Origin: Georgenia ruanii
GTDB taxonomy: Bacteria; Actinomycetota; Actinomycetes; Actinomycetales; Actinomycetaceae
Assembly (NCBI RefSeq): GCF_009193175.1
Contig: NZ_VUKE01000012.1
Span: 62,001-126,000 of the forward strand
DNA: 64,000 bases
Direction: 5' to 3'
Positions 8,125 to 19,757 of this stretch are shown here, in pieces. The stretch's first letter is position 1; each line of letters starts with the position of its first letter. The notes under the pieces were generated by a model that had not been told where the DNA came from, did not search any database, and was given only the letters and a program-made list of their open reading frames with translations. The translations under genes and the position numbers were made by a program.

Positions 8125-8889
8125 TCAGGCGGCCGGATCCGGCGGCGGGAGGTCGTCGCGTGCGTGCGCCGCCTGCAGGGGGCGGATGAGATCGACGATC
8201 TGGTTCGACACCGAGATGCCCAGCTCCTCGTTCAGCCGCTCCTTGAACGCCCGGTAGACCCGCACCGCCTCGACGTGGTTGCCGTCCTTGAGGTGGACGC
8301 GGATGAGCGCGCGGTGCGCGCTCTCGCGCAGCGGCTCGAGCTGGACCGCCCCCATCGCGGCCTGCAGGGCCCCGTCCAGGTCGCCGTGGTCGAGAAGGCG
8401 GTCCGCCAGCGCCTCGAGCGCCCGCAGCCGCAGCTGGTGCAGCTGCTCGCGCTCTTCCAGCGCCCAGTCGTCGTACCACCCGGGCAGCAGGGTGCCGCGC
8501 CGCAGCACCAGCAGCGCCCGGGACGTGTCCGGCGGGCCCTGGCCGGCGGTGACCTGGTGGGCGATCTCGCGCAGCTCGTGCACGTCCACATGGACACCCG
8601 GGGCCAGTGCCATCATCCCCTGGGACTCTTCGAGCACCCCGTCGTGCAGGTGCTGGATGCGCCAGACGGCGGCGCGAAGGTTCCCGTGCGCGCGGGGCTC
8701 CTCGCTCTCCGGCCACAACAGCCCCGCCAGGTGCGCCCGGGGCCGCTCGCCCTGCAGGGCGAGCAGGCTGAGCAGGCGGCGCTCGCGGTAGGCCACCACC
8801 ACCGCGACGTCCCCGTCCCGCAGCTGCCAGCCGTCGAAGAGCCGCAGCGACCAGCGTGGTCCGGTGGTCGCGATCGCGTCGCTGTCCAT
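8125..8889 (-). CDS. SARP-like regulator with BTAD domain
   Basis: A transcriptional regulator of 254 residues counting from ATG 8889, which has GAGGGGG upstream. The N-terminal third (SLRLFDGWQLRDGD, ERRLLSLLALQGERPRAHLAGLLWP) is an OmpR-type winged helix as in SARP activators. The rest (HVDVHELREIA to the end) is the bacterial transcriptional activation domain, with its helical repeats and the ELGISVSNQI signature. No ATPase or TPR extension follows, so it is a short SARP. SARPs usually activate secondary-metabolite and peptide clusters. It is divergent from two small peptide genes, and a SARP-type direct repeat sits between them, so it probably controls them. A longer start at 8985 is open but less likely. 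Confidence 0.85.
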   Translation of the reverse strand: MDSDAIATTGPRWSLRLFDGWQLRDGDVAVVVAYRERRLLSLLALQGERPRAHLAGLLWPESEEPRAHGNLRAAVWRIQHLHDGVLEESQGMMALAPGVHVDVHELREIAHQVTAGQGPPDTSRALLVLRRGTLLPGWYDDWALEEREQLHQLRLRALEALADRLLDHGDLDGALQAAMGAVQLEPLRESAHRALIRVHLKDGNHVEAVRVYRAFKERLNEELGISVSNQIVDLIRPLQAAHARDDLPPPDPAA

Positions 8890-9069
8890 CGTCGGTGCGT
8901 CCCCCTCGACCCGACTCCGCGGCGTGCGCCGCCCGGCCTCACGTGTCGCCGACCGGTCGACAGCATCACGATCCCCACCTGTCACTCCACCGTCAAGGAT
9001 GAAATCGCGGATCGGGCGGTCTGCCGAAGCCCCGTCATGGCGCCGATGCCCGGCGGCGGTGCGGGCGCG

Positions 9070-9087
9070 GTCACGGACCTGTCACGC
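9070..9087 (+). promoter_or_regulatory. Candidate SARP binding site (heptamer direct repeat)
   Basis: GTCACGG-ACCT-GTCACGC forms two near-identical heptamers with a 4-bp spacer, an 11-bp period, the known layout of SARP operators. The second copy is inside ACCTGTCAC (9077-9085), which also occurs at 8977-8985. A further GTCACGT is at 9124-9130. All lie between the divergent BTAD regulator and the first peptide gene. Confidence 0.45.
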
Positions 9088-9159
9088 GCCAGTAACAGCG
9101 AACCCGGCTCACTGGGCACGTTCGTCACGTACCGGAGATCACGAGGGGGGGTGACAAAG

Positions 9160-9357
9160 ATGCGCGAGCTGACCATCAGCGAGATCGAGGGCCAGGACGT
9201 GGAGCTGCTGCCGGAGCGGGAGACGCTGTTCTACTTCAAGAACAACAACTTCTCGGCGGTGTTCGCTCACAACTCGGCCACGGCGGTGAACTTCTTCACC
9301 AGGGACTCCGTCGCTGCCGCCAACGCCCAGCAGTGGATCGGCGTGAACCAAGAGTGA
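9160..9357 (+). CDS. Small peptide A of a paralogous pair (putative precursor peptide)
   Basis: A 65-residue peptide not recognised from any family I can name. It starts at ATG 9160 with GAGGGGGG nine bases upstream; the GTG at 9151 abuts the ribosome site and is unlikely. An acidic N-terminal half contains VELLPERETL, then an Asn/Phe-rich centre (FKNNNF), and a C-terminal half ending SVAAANAQQWIGVNQE. Peptide B, 36 bp downstream, has the same length and shares LPxRETL and SVAAANAQQW-x-G-xx-Q. A leader-like acidic part plus a conserved core, next to a membrane protease with a PqqD-like N-terminal domain and a SARP, suggests a ribosomally made, processed peptide. That role is inference. Confidence 0.75.
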   Translation: MRELTISEIEGQDVELLPERETLFYFKNNNFSAVFAHNSATAVNFFTRDSVAAANAQQWIGVNQE

Positions 9358-9393
9358 CCTGCATGGCCCGACGTCTGCGAAAGGTGAGTGGTC

Positions 9394-9591
9394 ATGACGG
9401 ATCACGCGATCCTGGAACCCGAGCTCGACGACCAGGTGGTGGAGGTCCTCCCGGCTCGGGAGACTCTCTGGCTCAACATCAACGTTGCGCCGGTCATCGG
9501 GGTCAACATGGCAATCGCCGTCAACGCGTTCTCCACCCACTCGGTGGCCGCGGCGAACGCCCAGCAGTGGCTCGGCACCTTCCAGCGCTAG
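9394..9591 (+). CDS. Small peptide B of a paralogous pair (putative precursor peptide)
   Basis: A 65-residue paralogue of peptide A. Start is ATG 9394 with AAGGTGAG six bases upstream; the in-frame GTG at 9388 is inside that ribosome site. From residue 34 onward the two peptides align without a gap, sharing N38, A40, AVN (42-44), F46 and SVAAANAQQW (50-59), then G61 and Q64. LPxRETL is offset by two residues. The centre is more hydrophobic than in A (LNINVAPVIGVNMAIAVNAF). Neither has Cys, Ser/Thr clusters typical of lanthipeptides, or a double-Gly cleavage site. The next gene, 85 bp on, is the protease-ATPase. Confidence 0.75.
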   Translation: MTDHAILEPELDDQVVEVLPARETLWLNINVAPVIGVNMAIAVNAFSTHSVAAANAQQWLGTFQR

Positions 9592-9676
9592 GAGCCGGCC
9601 GGTCCGTCGCCCGGTGGGTGCGCCGCGTGTGGCGTGCCCGCCGGGCGGCGGTTTCTCGCAACGAGGGGGGACGGGG

Positions 9677-12517
<2,841 letters not shown>

Positions 12518-12683
12518 CGCGCCGACGACGTCGTCCGCTCGTGCGGCAGCCGACGAGCCCGCCGCGACCTCCCCCCTGCCCCCGCGAGCCGGCGTGGCGA
12601 GATCGCTGCCGGCTCGAGCTGCGCCGGCGGAGAGCCACGTTTCGGTGCGCGTGGTCGCGCCCGCTACCCTGGTGTGCGTCCCC

Positions 12684-12759
12684 GCCCTCGTAGCTCAGGG
12701 GATAGAGCACCGCTCTCCTAAAGCGGGTGTCGGCAGTTCGAATCTGCCCGAGGGCACCA
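12684..12759 (+). tRNA. tRNA-Arg (anticodon CCU)
   Basis: A complete cloverleaf. The 7-bp acceptor pairs GCCCTCG with CGAGGGC, discriminator A and an encoded CCA follow. The D-arm is TAGCTCAGGGGATAGAGCA, the anticodon stem CCGCT/AGCGG encloses loop CTCCTAA (anticodon CCT, reading AGG), and the T-loop is TTCGAAT. It stands alone between the peptide locus and an SRPBCC gene. Confidence 0.97.
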
Positions 12760-12838
12760 GCCCGAGGCCTTCCGGCCCGAGGTCGACGGCGGCGGCGGCC
12801 CGGGACCACCGAGTCACCTCCACCGGGGGAGGCCGCTG

Positions 12839-13573
12839 ATGAACCTCGGCAAGACCGTCGCCCGGGCGCGTGACGGCGTCGTCGTGCTCGGCGAGTACGC
12901 GCTCGAGACCGCCTACGCGGCCACCCATCCGGAGTGGCGACGCTCGGGCGCCACCGCCGAGGAGGAGGCCCGCGCGCTGCCGGGCGACGACCTGGTCCGC
13001 AGGCCGAACTGGTCCACCACCCGGGCCGTGACCATCACCGCGCCGCCCGGCCAGGTGTGGCCGTGGCTCGCGCAGATGGGCTACGGCCGCGGCGGCTGGT
13101 ACAGCGACTTTCCCTGGTGGCAGGACCCCGCCGGGCACCGCGGCCGCCGGTCCGCGGCGACGCGTCTGCTCCCGGAGCACCAGCGCCTCGCCGTCGGTGA
13201 CGTGCTCCTGGACGGGGCGAGGTGCTCGGAGGAGATCGGGTCGTGGTGGGTGCGCGCCGTCGCCCCCGACCGTCACCTCGTGCTGTTCAGCTCCCGGACC
13301 CTCACGGGGCGCGAGGTCCGGTTCCTCCCGGCCCGTCCGCGGAGCTACTTCGACTGCAGCTGGGCGTTCGCCCTCGCGCCGGCCGGCGAGGCCGTGCGGC
13401 TCCTCTTGCGCACCCGGGTGCGGTACCACCCGGCCTGGATGCTGCGCCTGGCGGTGGTGCTGCGCACCGGCGACACGGTGATGCAGCGGGCGATGCTGCT
13501 GGGGATCAAGCGCCGGGCCGAGTCGGCGCGGGCGGGCCATTCGTCCCTGGCCCGCCAGGACCGGGCGTGGTGA
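12839..13573 (+). CDS. SRPBCC-like protein of unknown function
   Basis: A 244-residue soluble protein. Residues about 55-200 fit the START/SRPBCC helix-grip fold: [30 protein letters not shown] is the typical opening strand and helix, followed by strands around DVLLDG and [17 protein letters not shown] and a long C-terminal helix. Start is ATG 12839 after GGGGGAGG. Proteins of this type bind hydrophobic ligands, but none is indicated here. It follows tRNA-Arg and precedes the split-barrel gene on the same strand with an 80-bp gap. Confidence 0.75.
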   Translation: MNLGKTVARARDGVVVLGEYALETAYAATHPEWRRSGATAEEEARALPGDDLVRRPNWSTTRAVTITAPPGQVWPWLAQMGYGRGGWYSDFPWWQDPAGHRGRRSAATRLLPEHQRLAVGDVLLDGARCSEEIGSWWVRAVAPDRHLVLFSSRTLTGREVRFLPARPRSYFDCSWAFALAPAGEAVRLLLRTRVRYHPAWMLRLAVVLRTGDTVMQRAMLLGIKRRAESARAGHSSLARQDRAW

Positions 13574-13653
13574 CGTGGGGATGACACGGCCTCGCGCCGC
13601 CCCTTCGCCGGAGCGGCGCGTGGGGCACCGATCGGCAGTCTGTGGGAGGCGCG

Positions 13654-14073
13654 GTGGACACCCAGCCCTACGGCGAGGTCCTCGACCGCGGGGAGTCCCT
13701 GCGGCTCGTGCGGTCAGTCCCCGTCGGGTGGCTCACCTTCTGCGCCGGCGAGGAGCCGCAGGCGGTCCCGGTGAACTTCGCCCTCGACGGCGACGAGCTG
13801 GTGATCCGCTCGGGCTACGGCGCCAAGCTCGCGGCCGCCGCCCGCGGCGCGGTGGTGGCCCTGGCGGTCAGCGCCCTGGACACCGCGGCCCGCACCGGCT
13901 GGTCGGTGGTGGTGCGCGGCCCCGTCCGCCTCGTCGAGGACACCGATCCCGACGCCGGCGCGTGGCTCGCCGAGCCCTCGCCGTGGGCGCCCGGCGAGAA
14001 GGAGTTCGCCGTCGTGCTGCGGGCGGCGGAGGTCTCCGGGCGCCGGCTCCGCCGGCCCGGCACGGGCGCCTGA
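13654..14073 (+). CDS. Pyridoxamine 5'-phosphate oxidase family (flavin split-barrel) protein
   Basis: A 139-residue protein of the FMN- or F420-binding split beta-barrel group. It has LRLVRSVPVGWLTFCAGEEPQAVPVNFALDGDELVIRSGYGAKLAAA at its start, in which the VNF-ALDG-VIRS segment is the family signature, followed by WSVVVRGPVRLVED. GTG 13654 is chosen because GGGAGG lies four bases upstream; GTG 13642 overlaps that site but remains possible. Such small proteins reduce or bind flavin-type ligands, and the substrate is unknown. Confidence 0.83.
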   Translation: MDTQPYGEVLDRGESLRLVRSVPVGWLTFCAGEEPQAVPVNFALDGDELVIRSGYGAKLAAAARGAVVALAVSALDTAARTGWSVVVRGPVRLVEDTDPDAGAWLAEPSPWAPGEKEFAVVLRAAEVSGRRLRRPGTGA

Positions 14074-14516
14074 CTCCCCGTCCGCACCGCCGGCCGCCGC
14101 CCCGCCAGCACGCCCGCCGGCGGCGGTGGGCCCCCGCCCGCGAGGACGGTTCGCGCACCAGGCGTCCGGAATCCGGAAATGTGATCGACGTCACATCGGT
14201 GCGCCGTGGGCGCACGGATGAGGTCGACTTTCGGCCAAAATTCAACGCCCCGCAACCCGGGGGAGGTCGCCGGCGCCCTGGAGGTGGCTACGGCAGGGGT
14301 GTTCGGGCTGGTCGCGGTGCTTGCGCCCGGCCGTCCGCAGGCCCCATGATTGGGCGGACGGAGCGCGACGCCTGCCCCCCCTGCGCGCCGCGCTCCGTTC
14401 TATACTTCCGGGCCCGCGCTGTCGCGAGTCGCCCGACCTCCCGCCGCGCCGCCTCTCCGGAGGCCCGTCCGGCGCGGCACCCCGCGAAGCGGCCCATGGC
14501 TGCCTACCTTGGTGGG
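14074..14516. other. Intergenic region with CRP/GlxR-type site and inverted repeat
   Basis: No gene is supported in these 443 bp. They hold a CRP/GlxR consensus palindrome (14180-14195), an imperfect inverted repeat around CGGAGCGCG near 14359 with its partner CGCGCTCCG near 14391, and TATACT at 14401-14406, which resembles a -10 box 110 bp before the large downstream gene. Confidence 0.5.
14180..14195. promoter_or_regulatory. CRP/GlxR-type operator
   Basis: TGTGA-TCGACG-TCACA matches the TGTGA-N6-TCACA consensus of the cAMP-dependent CRP/GlxR family exactly in both arms. It lies 107 bp after the split-barrel gene and 322 bp before the large helicase-like gene, which is its most likely target. 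Confidence 0.6.
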
Positions 14517-17500
14517 ATGACACTCCCTGCGCTCTTCTCCCGTGGCGCGTCCGGCCGGCGCCGGACCGCCGCGGCGGCACAGGACCAGCCGACGCCCGTG
14601 GCGCCCCCGCCCTCAGGACCGGCCTTCGGTGGCCGGGCGGCACCCGACGTCTCCGCGGGGCGGGCCTCGGTCGTCGCCCGCGCGGCCGGGCAGTGGCGCC
14701 GCTCGCTCGTCCAGCTGGGCGGGACCAGCACGCTCGCCGACATGACGCTGCTCGGGGACGCGGTCATCGACCTCACCGCGGCCCATCCCTCCGGCATCGC
14801 CCAGCTCTACGCCGGGCGCACCACGCGGCTCAGCAACCTCGTCCGCGAGGGCAGCGCGCAGCTCGCCGCCCGCCGCAGCGCCCGCATCGTGCGCGCCCGC
14901 GCCGACGAGCTCGCCCAGCGCTACGGCCTGGCCCCCACCTACCTCGCCATCGGCGTGGCCACCTGGACCGCGCTGCCCGACCCGCCCGAGCCGGACGTCG
15001 ACGACCACCGCGACGTCGCGCTCGAGGTCTCCGCCGACCCCGGCGCCGCGCTGACCGACCGCGCCCAGGCGGCCGGGGACGACCCGGCGGGACCCGCCGC
15101 GCCCGGAGCCGCGCCCGAGGCCGCCGCGGCCCAGGTGCGCACCGTGCACGCCCCCGTCCTGCTGCGCCCGGTGCGGCTGACCGCTCACCCGGGCCCGGAG
15201 TCCGACTTCGACCTCGACCTCGAGTCCGCCGTGGACGTCAACCCGGTCCTCGTGCGCGCGCTGCGCGCGGCCGGGGTCCGGCTCGACCTCGCCGCCGTCG
15301 CCCGGGCCACCCAGCGCGACCACGGCTTCTCCCCGCGCGCCGCGCTGACGGCGCTGGCCGAGCTGGGCCGGGAGAACCTGCCCGGCTTCGAGATGACCGA
15401 GCGCATCGTCGTCGGCCCGTTCGTGCACCCCGGGCAGGTCCTCGTCGACGACCTCGACGCGATGCGCCCCTCCCTCGCCGGGGCCGACGTCGTCGCCGCC
15501 CTGGCCGGGGACGACGGCGCCCGCGCCGCCCTCGCCGCCGACCTGCCCGCCCGCGTCCCGGGGGACCGGGCGCCCGAGGCCGAGCGCGGCGCCGGCGACC
15601 TCGACGTCGACCAGCAGCACGCCGTCGACGCCGTCGCCGCCGGCGCGCACGTCTTCCTCGACGCCCCGCCCGGCGCCGACGTCCCCGGCACCCTGGCCGC
15701 CGTCGTCGCCGACGCCGCCGCCTCCGGCCGGCGCGTGCTGTACGTGCCCGGCACCCGCCGCACCGGGCGGGCGCTGCTCGGGCGCATCGAGGAGCTCGGC
15801 CTCGGCGACGTCGTCCTCGACCTGTCCACCGACGCCTCCTGGCGCGCCCGCGCCGCCGGGCAGCTGCGCGCCGGGCTGAGCCCGGCCGAGGTCGTCGTCG
15901 ACGACGACGCCGTGCACGCCCTGCGCGCCGAGCTCACCGAGGTGCACGGCAAGCTGGCCGGCTACGTGGCCGGGCTGCACGCCAGCCACGAGCCGTGGGG
16001 CGTCTCCGCCTACGACGCCCTCCAGGCCCTGGCCCGGCTGACCTCCGCCCGCCCCGGCCCGCGCACCCGGGTGCGCCTGGACGCCGCCGCGCTGCGGGGC
16101 CTGACCGGTGGCGGCCTGGACCAGGCCCGCGAGCGGCTCGCGCGCGCGGCCGGGCTGGGCGCCTTCACGCTGCGCCCCCAGGACACCCCCTGGTACGGCG
16201 CGGCCCTCACGGACCCCGCCGCCGCCTCGGCCGCGCTCGAGCGCACCCAGCGCCTGGGCGAGCTGAGCCTGCCCGCCCTGCGCGCCCAGGTGCAGCGCGT
16301 GGCCGAGCAGACCGGCCTGGAGCCGGCGGCCACCCTGGCCGGGTGGACCGAGCAGCTGCAGATGCTCGACGGCGTCGCCGAGGCCCTCGACGTGTTCCTG
16401 CCCCAGATCTTCGAGCGGTCCGCCGCCGACATGGTGGTGGCCACCGCCACCCGCGCCTGGCGGCGCGAGCACGGCGTGGCGATGAAGGCCTCGGTGCGCC
16501 GCCGCCTGCGCAAGCAGGCCAAGGACCTGCTCCGGCCGGGCCGCCCGGTCGCGGACCTGCACGCCGAGCTCATCCACGTCCAGGAGCAGCGCGAGATCTG
16601 GCGGCGCTACAACTCCCAGGGCGGCTGGCCCCGCCTGCCCGACGGGCTCGCCGAGATCAAGGCCACCGAGCGCGAGGTCCGCGCCGACGTCGAGGCGCTC
16701 CAGGGCGTCATCGGCGCCGGCGCCGGCAAGGACGACCTGTTCGCGCTGGGCCTCGAGGCGCTCACCGACCGGATGCGCGAGCTGGGCCTGGACGCCCCGG
16801 CCCTGCGGCTGCTGCCCGAGCGGACCGCGCTGCTGCGCGACCTGCGCGCGGCCGGGCTCGGCCCGCTCGTGGACGACCTCACCGAGCGGCGGGTGGACAC
16901 CGCCCTGGTCGGCGCCGAGCTGGACCTGGCCTGGTGGAGCTCGGTGCTCGAGCAGATCCTGCGCACCGACCCGGCGCTGGCCGGCTACGACGGGCCGGCG
17001 CTGGCCGCGCTCGCCGAGCGGTTCCGCGAGCTGGACGCCGCCCAGGTCGCGAGCCTGGCCGGGCCGGTGCGCCGCGCCGTCGTCCACCACCTCGCCGCCG
17101 CGGTGCGCGGCCGGCGCGACGAGGCCGCCGCGCTCTTCGGGGCCCTCGGCGCCGGCGGCGGCAGCCTGCGCGACGCCCTGGCCGCCTACCCCGAGGTGGT
17201 CGGCGCGGTCCGCCCGGCGTGGCTGGTCGCGCCCATGCTCGTCCCGCAGCTGCTGCCCGAGGGGCGCGTGGTCGACCTGCTCGTCCTCGACGGCGTCCAG
17301 CACCTGCCGGTCGAGCAGGCGGTCGCCATCCTCGCCCGCGCCCGCCAGGTGGTCCTCGTCGGCGACTCCCGCCGCGGCGGGGACGGGCTGGTGGGGGCCC
17401 TGGCGCCGCTGCTGCCCGCCGTCACGCTGCCCACCGGGCGGGCCCAGCGCAACGAGGGCATCACCGCCTTCCTCGCCGAGCACGGCTACGGCGACGTCAT

Positions 17501-18770
17501 CCGGTCGGTGCCGGCGCCGCCGTCGACCTCCCGCATGCGCCTGGAGGTCGTCGAGGGCTTCGGGATGCCCGCGCCCGGCTCGGACGCCATCGAGAGCGTG
17601 CAGGCGGAGGTCGACCGGGTGGTCGACCTCGTCATCGAGCACGCCCTGGGCGCCACGGAGGCCTCCCTCGCGGTGGTCGCCCTCAACGCCCGGCACGCCG
17701 ACCGGGTGCGCGAGGCCGTCACCACCGCCGCGGCCGGCAGCCCCGCGTTGGCCGAGTTCTTCCGGGCCGACCGGCCCGAGCCCTTCACCGTCGTCGAGGT
17801 CGACGCCGCCGCCGGGCTGCGCCGCGACGTCGTCCTCCTCGCCGTCGGGTTCGGCAAGACCCCGCACGGGCGCGTGCTGCACCGCTTCGGCGCCCTGGAC
17901 GGGCCCGACGGGCTGGCCTGCCTGGTCGACGCGCTCGACGCGGTGCGCCACCAGCTCGTCATCGTCAGCTGCATCGGCCCGGGGGAGATCGACAAGGAGC
18001 GGCTGCGCCAGCCCGGCCCGCGGCTCCTCGCCGACCTGCTCGAGCAGGCCACCGTCGGCACGCTCACCGGGGAGACGCCCACCAGCGCCCCCGAGGAGAG
18101 CCCCGACCAGCTCCTGGTCGACCTGGCGGAGCGGCTGTGGCGCCTGGGCCTGACGGTGGTACCGCGCTACGGCCTCGAGGGCGGGGTGCGCATCCCGCTC
18201 GCCATCGGCCACCCGGACCTGCCCGGGGAGCTGGTCCTGGCGGTCCTGACGGACGACGCCGAGTACGTGGCCGAGCCGAGCCTGCGCCGGCGCGACCGGC
18301 ACTGGGTCCAGCGCCTGACCGCCCGCGGGTGGCGGGTGCACATGGCGTTCTCGACGGCTGTGTTCATGGACCCGCAGGCCGAGGCGGAGGCGATCCTCGC
18401 CGAGGTCACCGGGGTGGTCGAGGAGCGCCGGGCCAGCCGCGCCGTCGCGTCCGTGGTCCAGGTCCCGCGCGTCCTCGACGAGGGCCCCGACGACGACGAC
18501 GCCGCGCCCGCCGACGGCGACGCCGCCCCCGGTGACGGCGACGGCCCCGTCCGCCCGCGCGGCGCGCGCCCGCCCGTGGCGCCGGGGCTGCCGCTGGCCG
18601 CCTACGGCGACGACCAGCTCGACGACCTGCTGACCTGGATCGTCTCCGACGGCGCCGACCGCACCGACGACGAGCTCGTCGAGGCGCTGCGGGCGGAGCT
18701 GGCGCTGACCCGCCGCGGGGACCAGATCGACGCGGTGCTCGGCCACGTGGTGCGGCGGCGGGCGCAATGA
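14517..18770 (+). CDS. Giant SF1 helicase/nuclease-like protein with degenerate catalytic motifs
   Basis: A 1417-residue protein starting at ATG 14517. Its layout follows large actinobacterial SF1 helicases with a C-terminal Vsr/MTES_1575-type nuclease. After an N-terminal region comes VDQQHAVDAVAAGAHVFLDAPPGADVPGTL (about 363-392), the place of the Q-motif and Walker A, but no GxGKT remains. Walker B is LLVLDGVQHL with Gly in place of Glu. VVLVGDSRRGG fits motif III. The terminal part (residues about 1205-1300, RLWRLGLTVVPRYGLEGGVRIPLAI...LAVLTDDAEY...RGWRVHMAFS) matches the nuclease fold, but the expected RIDL Asp is Pro and the next acidic residue is lost. It is probably a non-catalytic paralogue, perhaps structural. 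Assignment by layout; function unknown. Confidence 0.72.
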   Translation: MTLPALFSRGASGRRRTAAAAQDQPTPVAPPPSGPAFGGRAAPDVSAGRASVVARAAGQWRRSLVQLGGTSTLADMTLLGDAVIDLTAAHPSGIAQLYAGRTTRLSNLVREGSAQLAARRSARIVRARADELAQRYGLAPTYLAIGVATWTALPDPPEPDVDDHRDVALEVSADPGAALTDRAQAAGDDPAGPAAPGAAPEAAAAQVRTVHAPVLLRPVRLTAHPGPESDFDLDLESAVDVNPVLVRALRAAGVRLDLAAVARATQRDHGFSPRAALTALAELGRENLPGFEMTERIVVGPFVHPGQVLVDDLDAMRPSLAGADVVAALAGDDGARAALAADLPARVPGDRAPEAERGAGDLDVDQQHAVDAVAAGAHVFLDAPPGADVPGTLAAVVADAAASGRRVLYVPGTRRTGRALLGRIEELGLGDVVLDLSTDASWRARAAGQLRAGLSPAEVVVDDDAVHALRAELTEVHGKLAGYVAGLHASHEPWGVSAYDALQALARLTSARPGPRTRVRLDAAALRGLTGGGLDQARERLARAAGLGAFTLRPQDTPWYGAALTDPAAASAALERTQRLGELSLPALRAQVQRVAEQTGLEPAATLAGWTEQLQMLDGVAEALDVFLPQIFERSAADMVVATATRAWRREHGVAMKASVRRRLRKQAKDLLRPGRPVADLHAELIHVQEQREIWRRYNSQGGWPRLPDGLAEIKATEREVRADVEALQGVIGAGAGKDDLFALGLEALTDRMRELGLDAPALRLLPERTALLRDLRAAGLGPLVDDLTERRVDTALVGAELDLAWWSSVLEQILRTDPALAGYDGPALAALAERFRELDAAQVASLAGPVRRAVVHHLAAAVRGRRDEAAALFGALGAGGGSLRDALAAYPEVVGAVRPAWLVAPMLVPQLLPEGRVVDLLVLDGVQHLPVEQAVAILARARQVVLVGDSRRGGDGLVGALAPLLPAVTLPTGRAQRNEGITAFLAEHGYGDVIRSVPAPPSTSRMRLEVVEGFGMPAPGSDAIESVQAEVDRVVDLVIEHALGATEASLAVVALNARHADRVREAVTTAAAGSPALAEFFRADRPEPFTVVEVDAAAGLRRDVVLLAVGFGKTPHGRVLHRFGALDGPDGLACLVDALDAVRHQLVIVSCIGPGEIDKERLRQPGPRLLADLLEQATVGTLTGETPTSAPEESPDQLLVDLAERLWRLGLTVVPRYGLEGGVRIPLAIGHPDLPGELVLAVLTDDAEYVAEPSLRRRDRHWVQRLTARGWRVHMAFSTAVFMDPQAEAEAILAEVTGVVEERRASRAVASVVQVPRVLDEGPDDDDAAPADGDAAPGDGDGPVRPRGARPPVAPGLPLAAYGDDQLDDLLTWIVSDGADRTDDELVEALRAELALTRRGDQIDAVLGHVVRRRAQ

Positions 18771-19030
18771 GCGATCAGGGCGCGGGCCCGGGCGAGGCCC
18801 CGGGCGCGGGCGGTCCGGCCCCGCGCCGGCGCGGGCACCACCACCGCGTCGTGGCGCTGTCCGAGGCCGACCGGCGCCGCCTGGCCGCCGGGGAGCTGAC
18901 GAGCGCGGTCGACGCGCTGCACCAGGGCGACGCCCCGCCGGTGACGCCCTCGGCCGAGCCGCAGCAGGGGACCGGGGAGAACGACGCGCGCCTGCTGCGC
19001 GACGTGCCCCCGCACTGGGGCAAGCGCTGA
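18767..19030 (+). CDS. Small hypothetical protein
   Basis: An 87-residue protein whose ATG overlaps the stop of the helicase-like gene (ATGA), so the two are translationally coupled. The N-terminus is Gly/Ala/Pro-rich, followed by a basic His patch (RRRGHHHR) and an acidic-basic helix (LSEADRRRLAAGELTSAVDALHQGD). It ends LLRDVPPHWGKR. No known domain is recognised. The coupling suggests that it works with the large protein. Confidence 0.7.
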   Translation: MSDQGAGPGEAPGAGGPAPRRRGHHHRVVALSEADRRRLAAGELTSAVDALHQGDAPPVTPSAEPQQGTGENDARLLRDVPPHWGKR

Positions 19031-19134
19031 GGGCGTCCCTGGACCGGTCGGCCCGGTCCCGGCCGAGCCAGGACCGCGGGCCGTTCCGCGCCTAGGAGTC
19101 GGCAAGCATTCGGCGGCGGTTCAGTACTGGCGAT

Positions 19135-19623
19135 TCAGTAGCGGCGGTCGGTCGCGGCACCACCCCAGCTGGGCGCCGACTCGTCACGGTGACGGGCCCC
19201 TGACGCGTCCAGGGCGTCCGGCTCGCCGAGGTCGCCGGCGCCGCGCCCGGCGGCGAGCAGGTCGCGGATCTCGGTGAGCACCCGGACGTCCTCGGCGGGT
19301 GCCTCGGGCTCGGCGGCCTGCACCTTGCGGCGGGCGGCCAGCTGGTTCATCGGCAGCACCACGAAGAAGTAGATGGCCGCGGAGACGATCAGGAAGTTCA
19401 CGAGCGTCGTCACGACGGCGCCCGGTTGGACGACGGCGTCCCTGATCTTGAAGGCGAGCACGTCGTCGAAGTTGGGCTTGCCCACCAGCCCGGCGATCAG
19501 CGGGTTGAGCACCCGCTTGACGATCGAGTCCACCACGGCGGTGAACGCGGCACCCACGACCACGCCGACCGCCAGGTCGAGCGCGTTCCCGCGCGAGATG
19601 AACTCCTTGAAGCCCTTGAGCAT
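19135..19623 (-). CDS. mscL: Large-conductance mechanosensitive channel
   Basis: A 162-residue MscL protein that opens under membrane tension to relieve osmotic downshock. The N-terminal amphipathic helix MLKGFKEFISRGN and TM1 (ALDLAVGVVVGAAFTAVVDS) are textbook. TM2 is VTTLVNFLIVSAAIYFFVV, followed by a long charged cytoplasmic helix (VRVLTEIRDLLAAG). Start ATG 19623 gives the standard N-terminus; upstream in-frame codons are not conserved. The C-terminal tail is about 25 residues longer than in E. coli. Confidence 0.95.
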   Translation of the reverse strand: MLKGFKEFISRGNALDLAVGVVVGAAFTAVVDSIVKRVLNPLIAGLVGKPNFDDVLAFKIRDAVVQPGAVVTTLVNFLIVSAAIYFFVVLPMNQLAARRKVQAAEPEAPAEDVRVLTEIRDLLAAGRGAGDLGEPDALDASGARHRDESAPSWGGAATDRRY

Positions 19624-19757
19624 GCCTGTCCTTTCGGTGGGGGCCGGTGGCCCTACGGTGCCGGCCGATGGCCGTGCGCGTCGTGTCCGGCGTGCGACCG
19701 CGCCCTCGACGCCGGCGTGCGCCCAGGCTCTGGAGCCGGCCGTGCCCGGTCGATGCG

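Noticed and set aside
14359-14406. Inverted repeat plus TATACT as a firm promoter or terminator
   Set aside because: The stem is 9 bp with a long loop and no U-tract, and no -35 element lies at the right distance, so it is mentioned only as part of the intergenic region.
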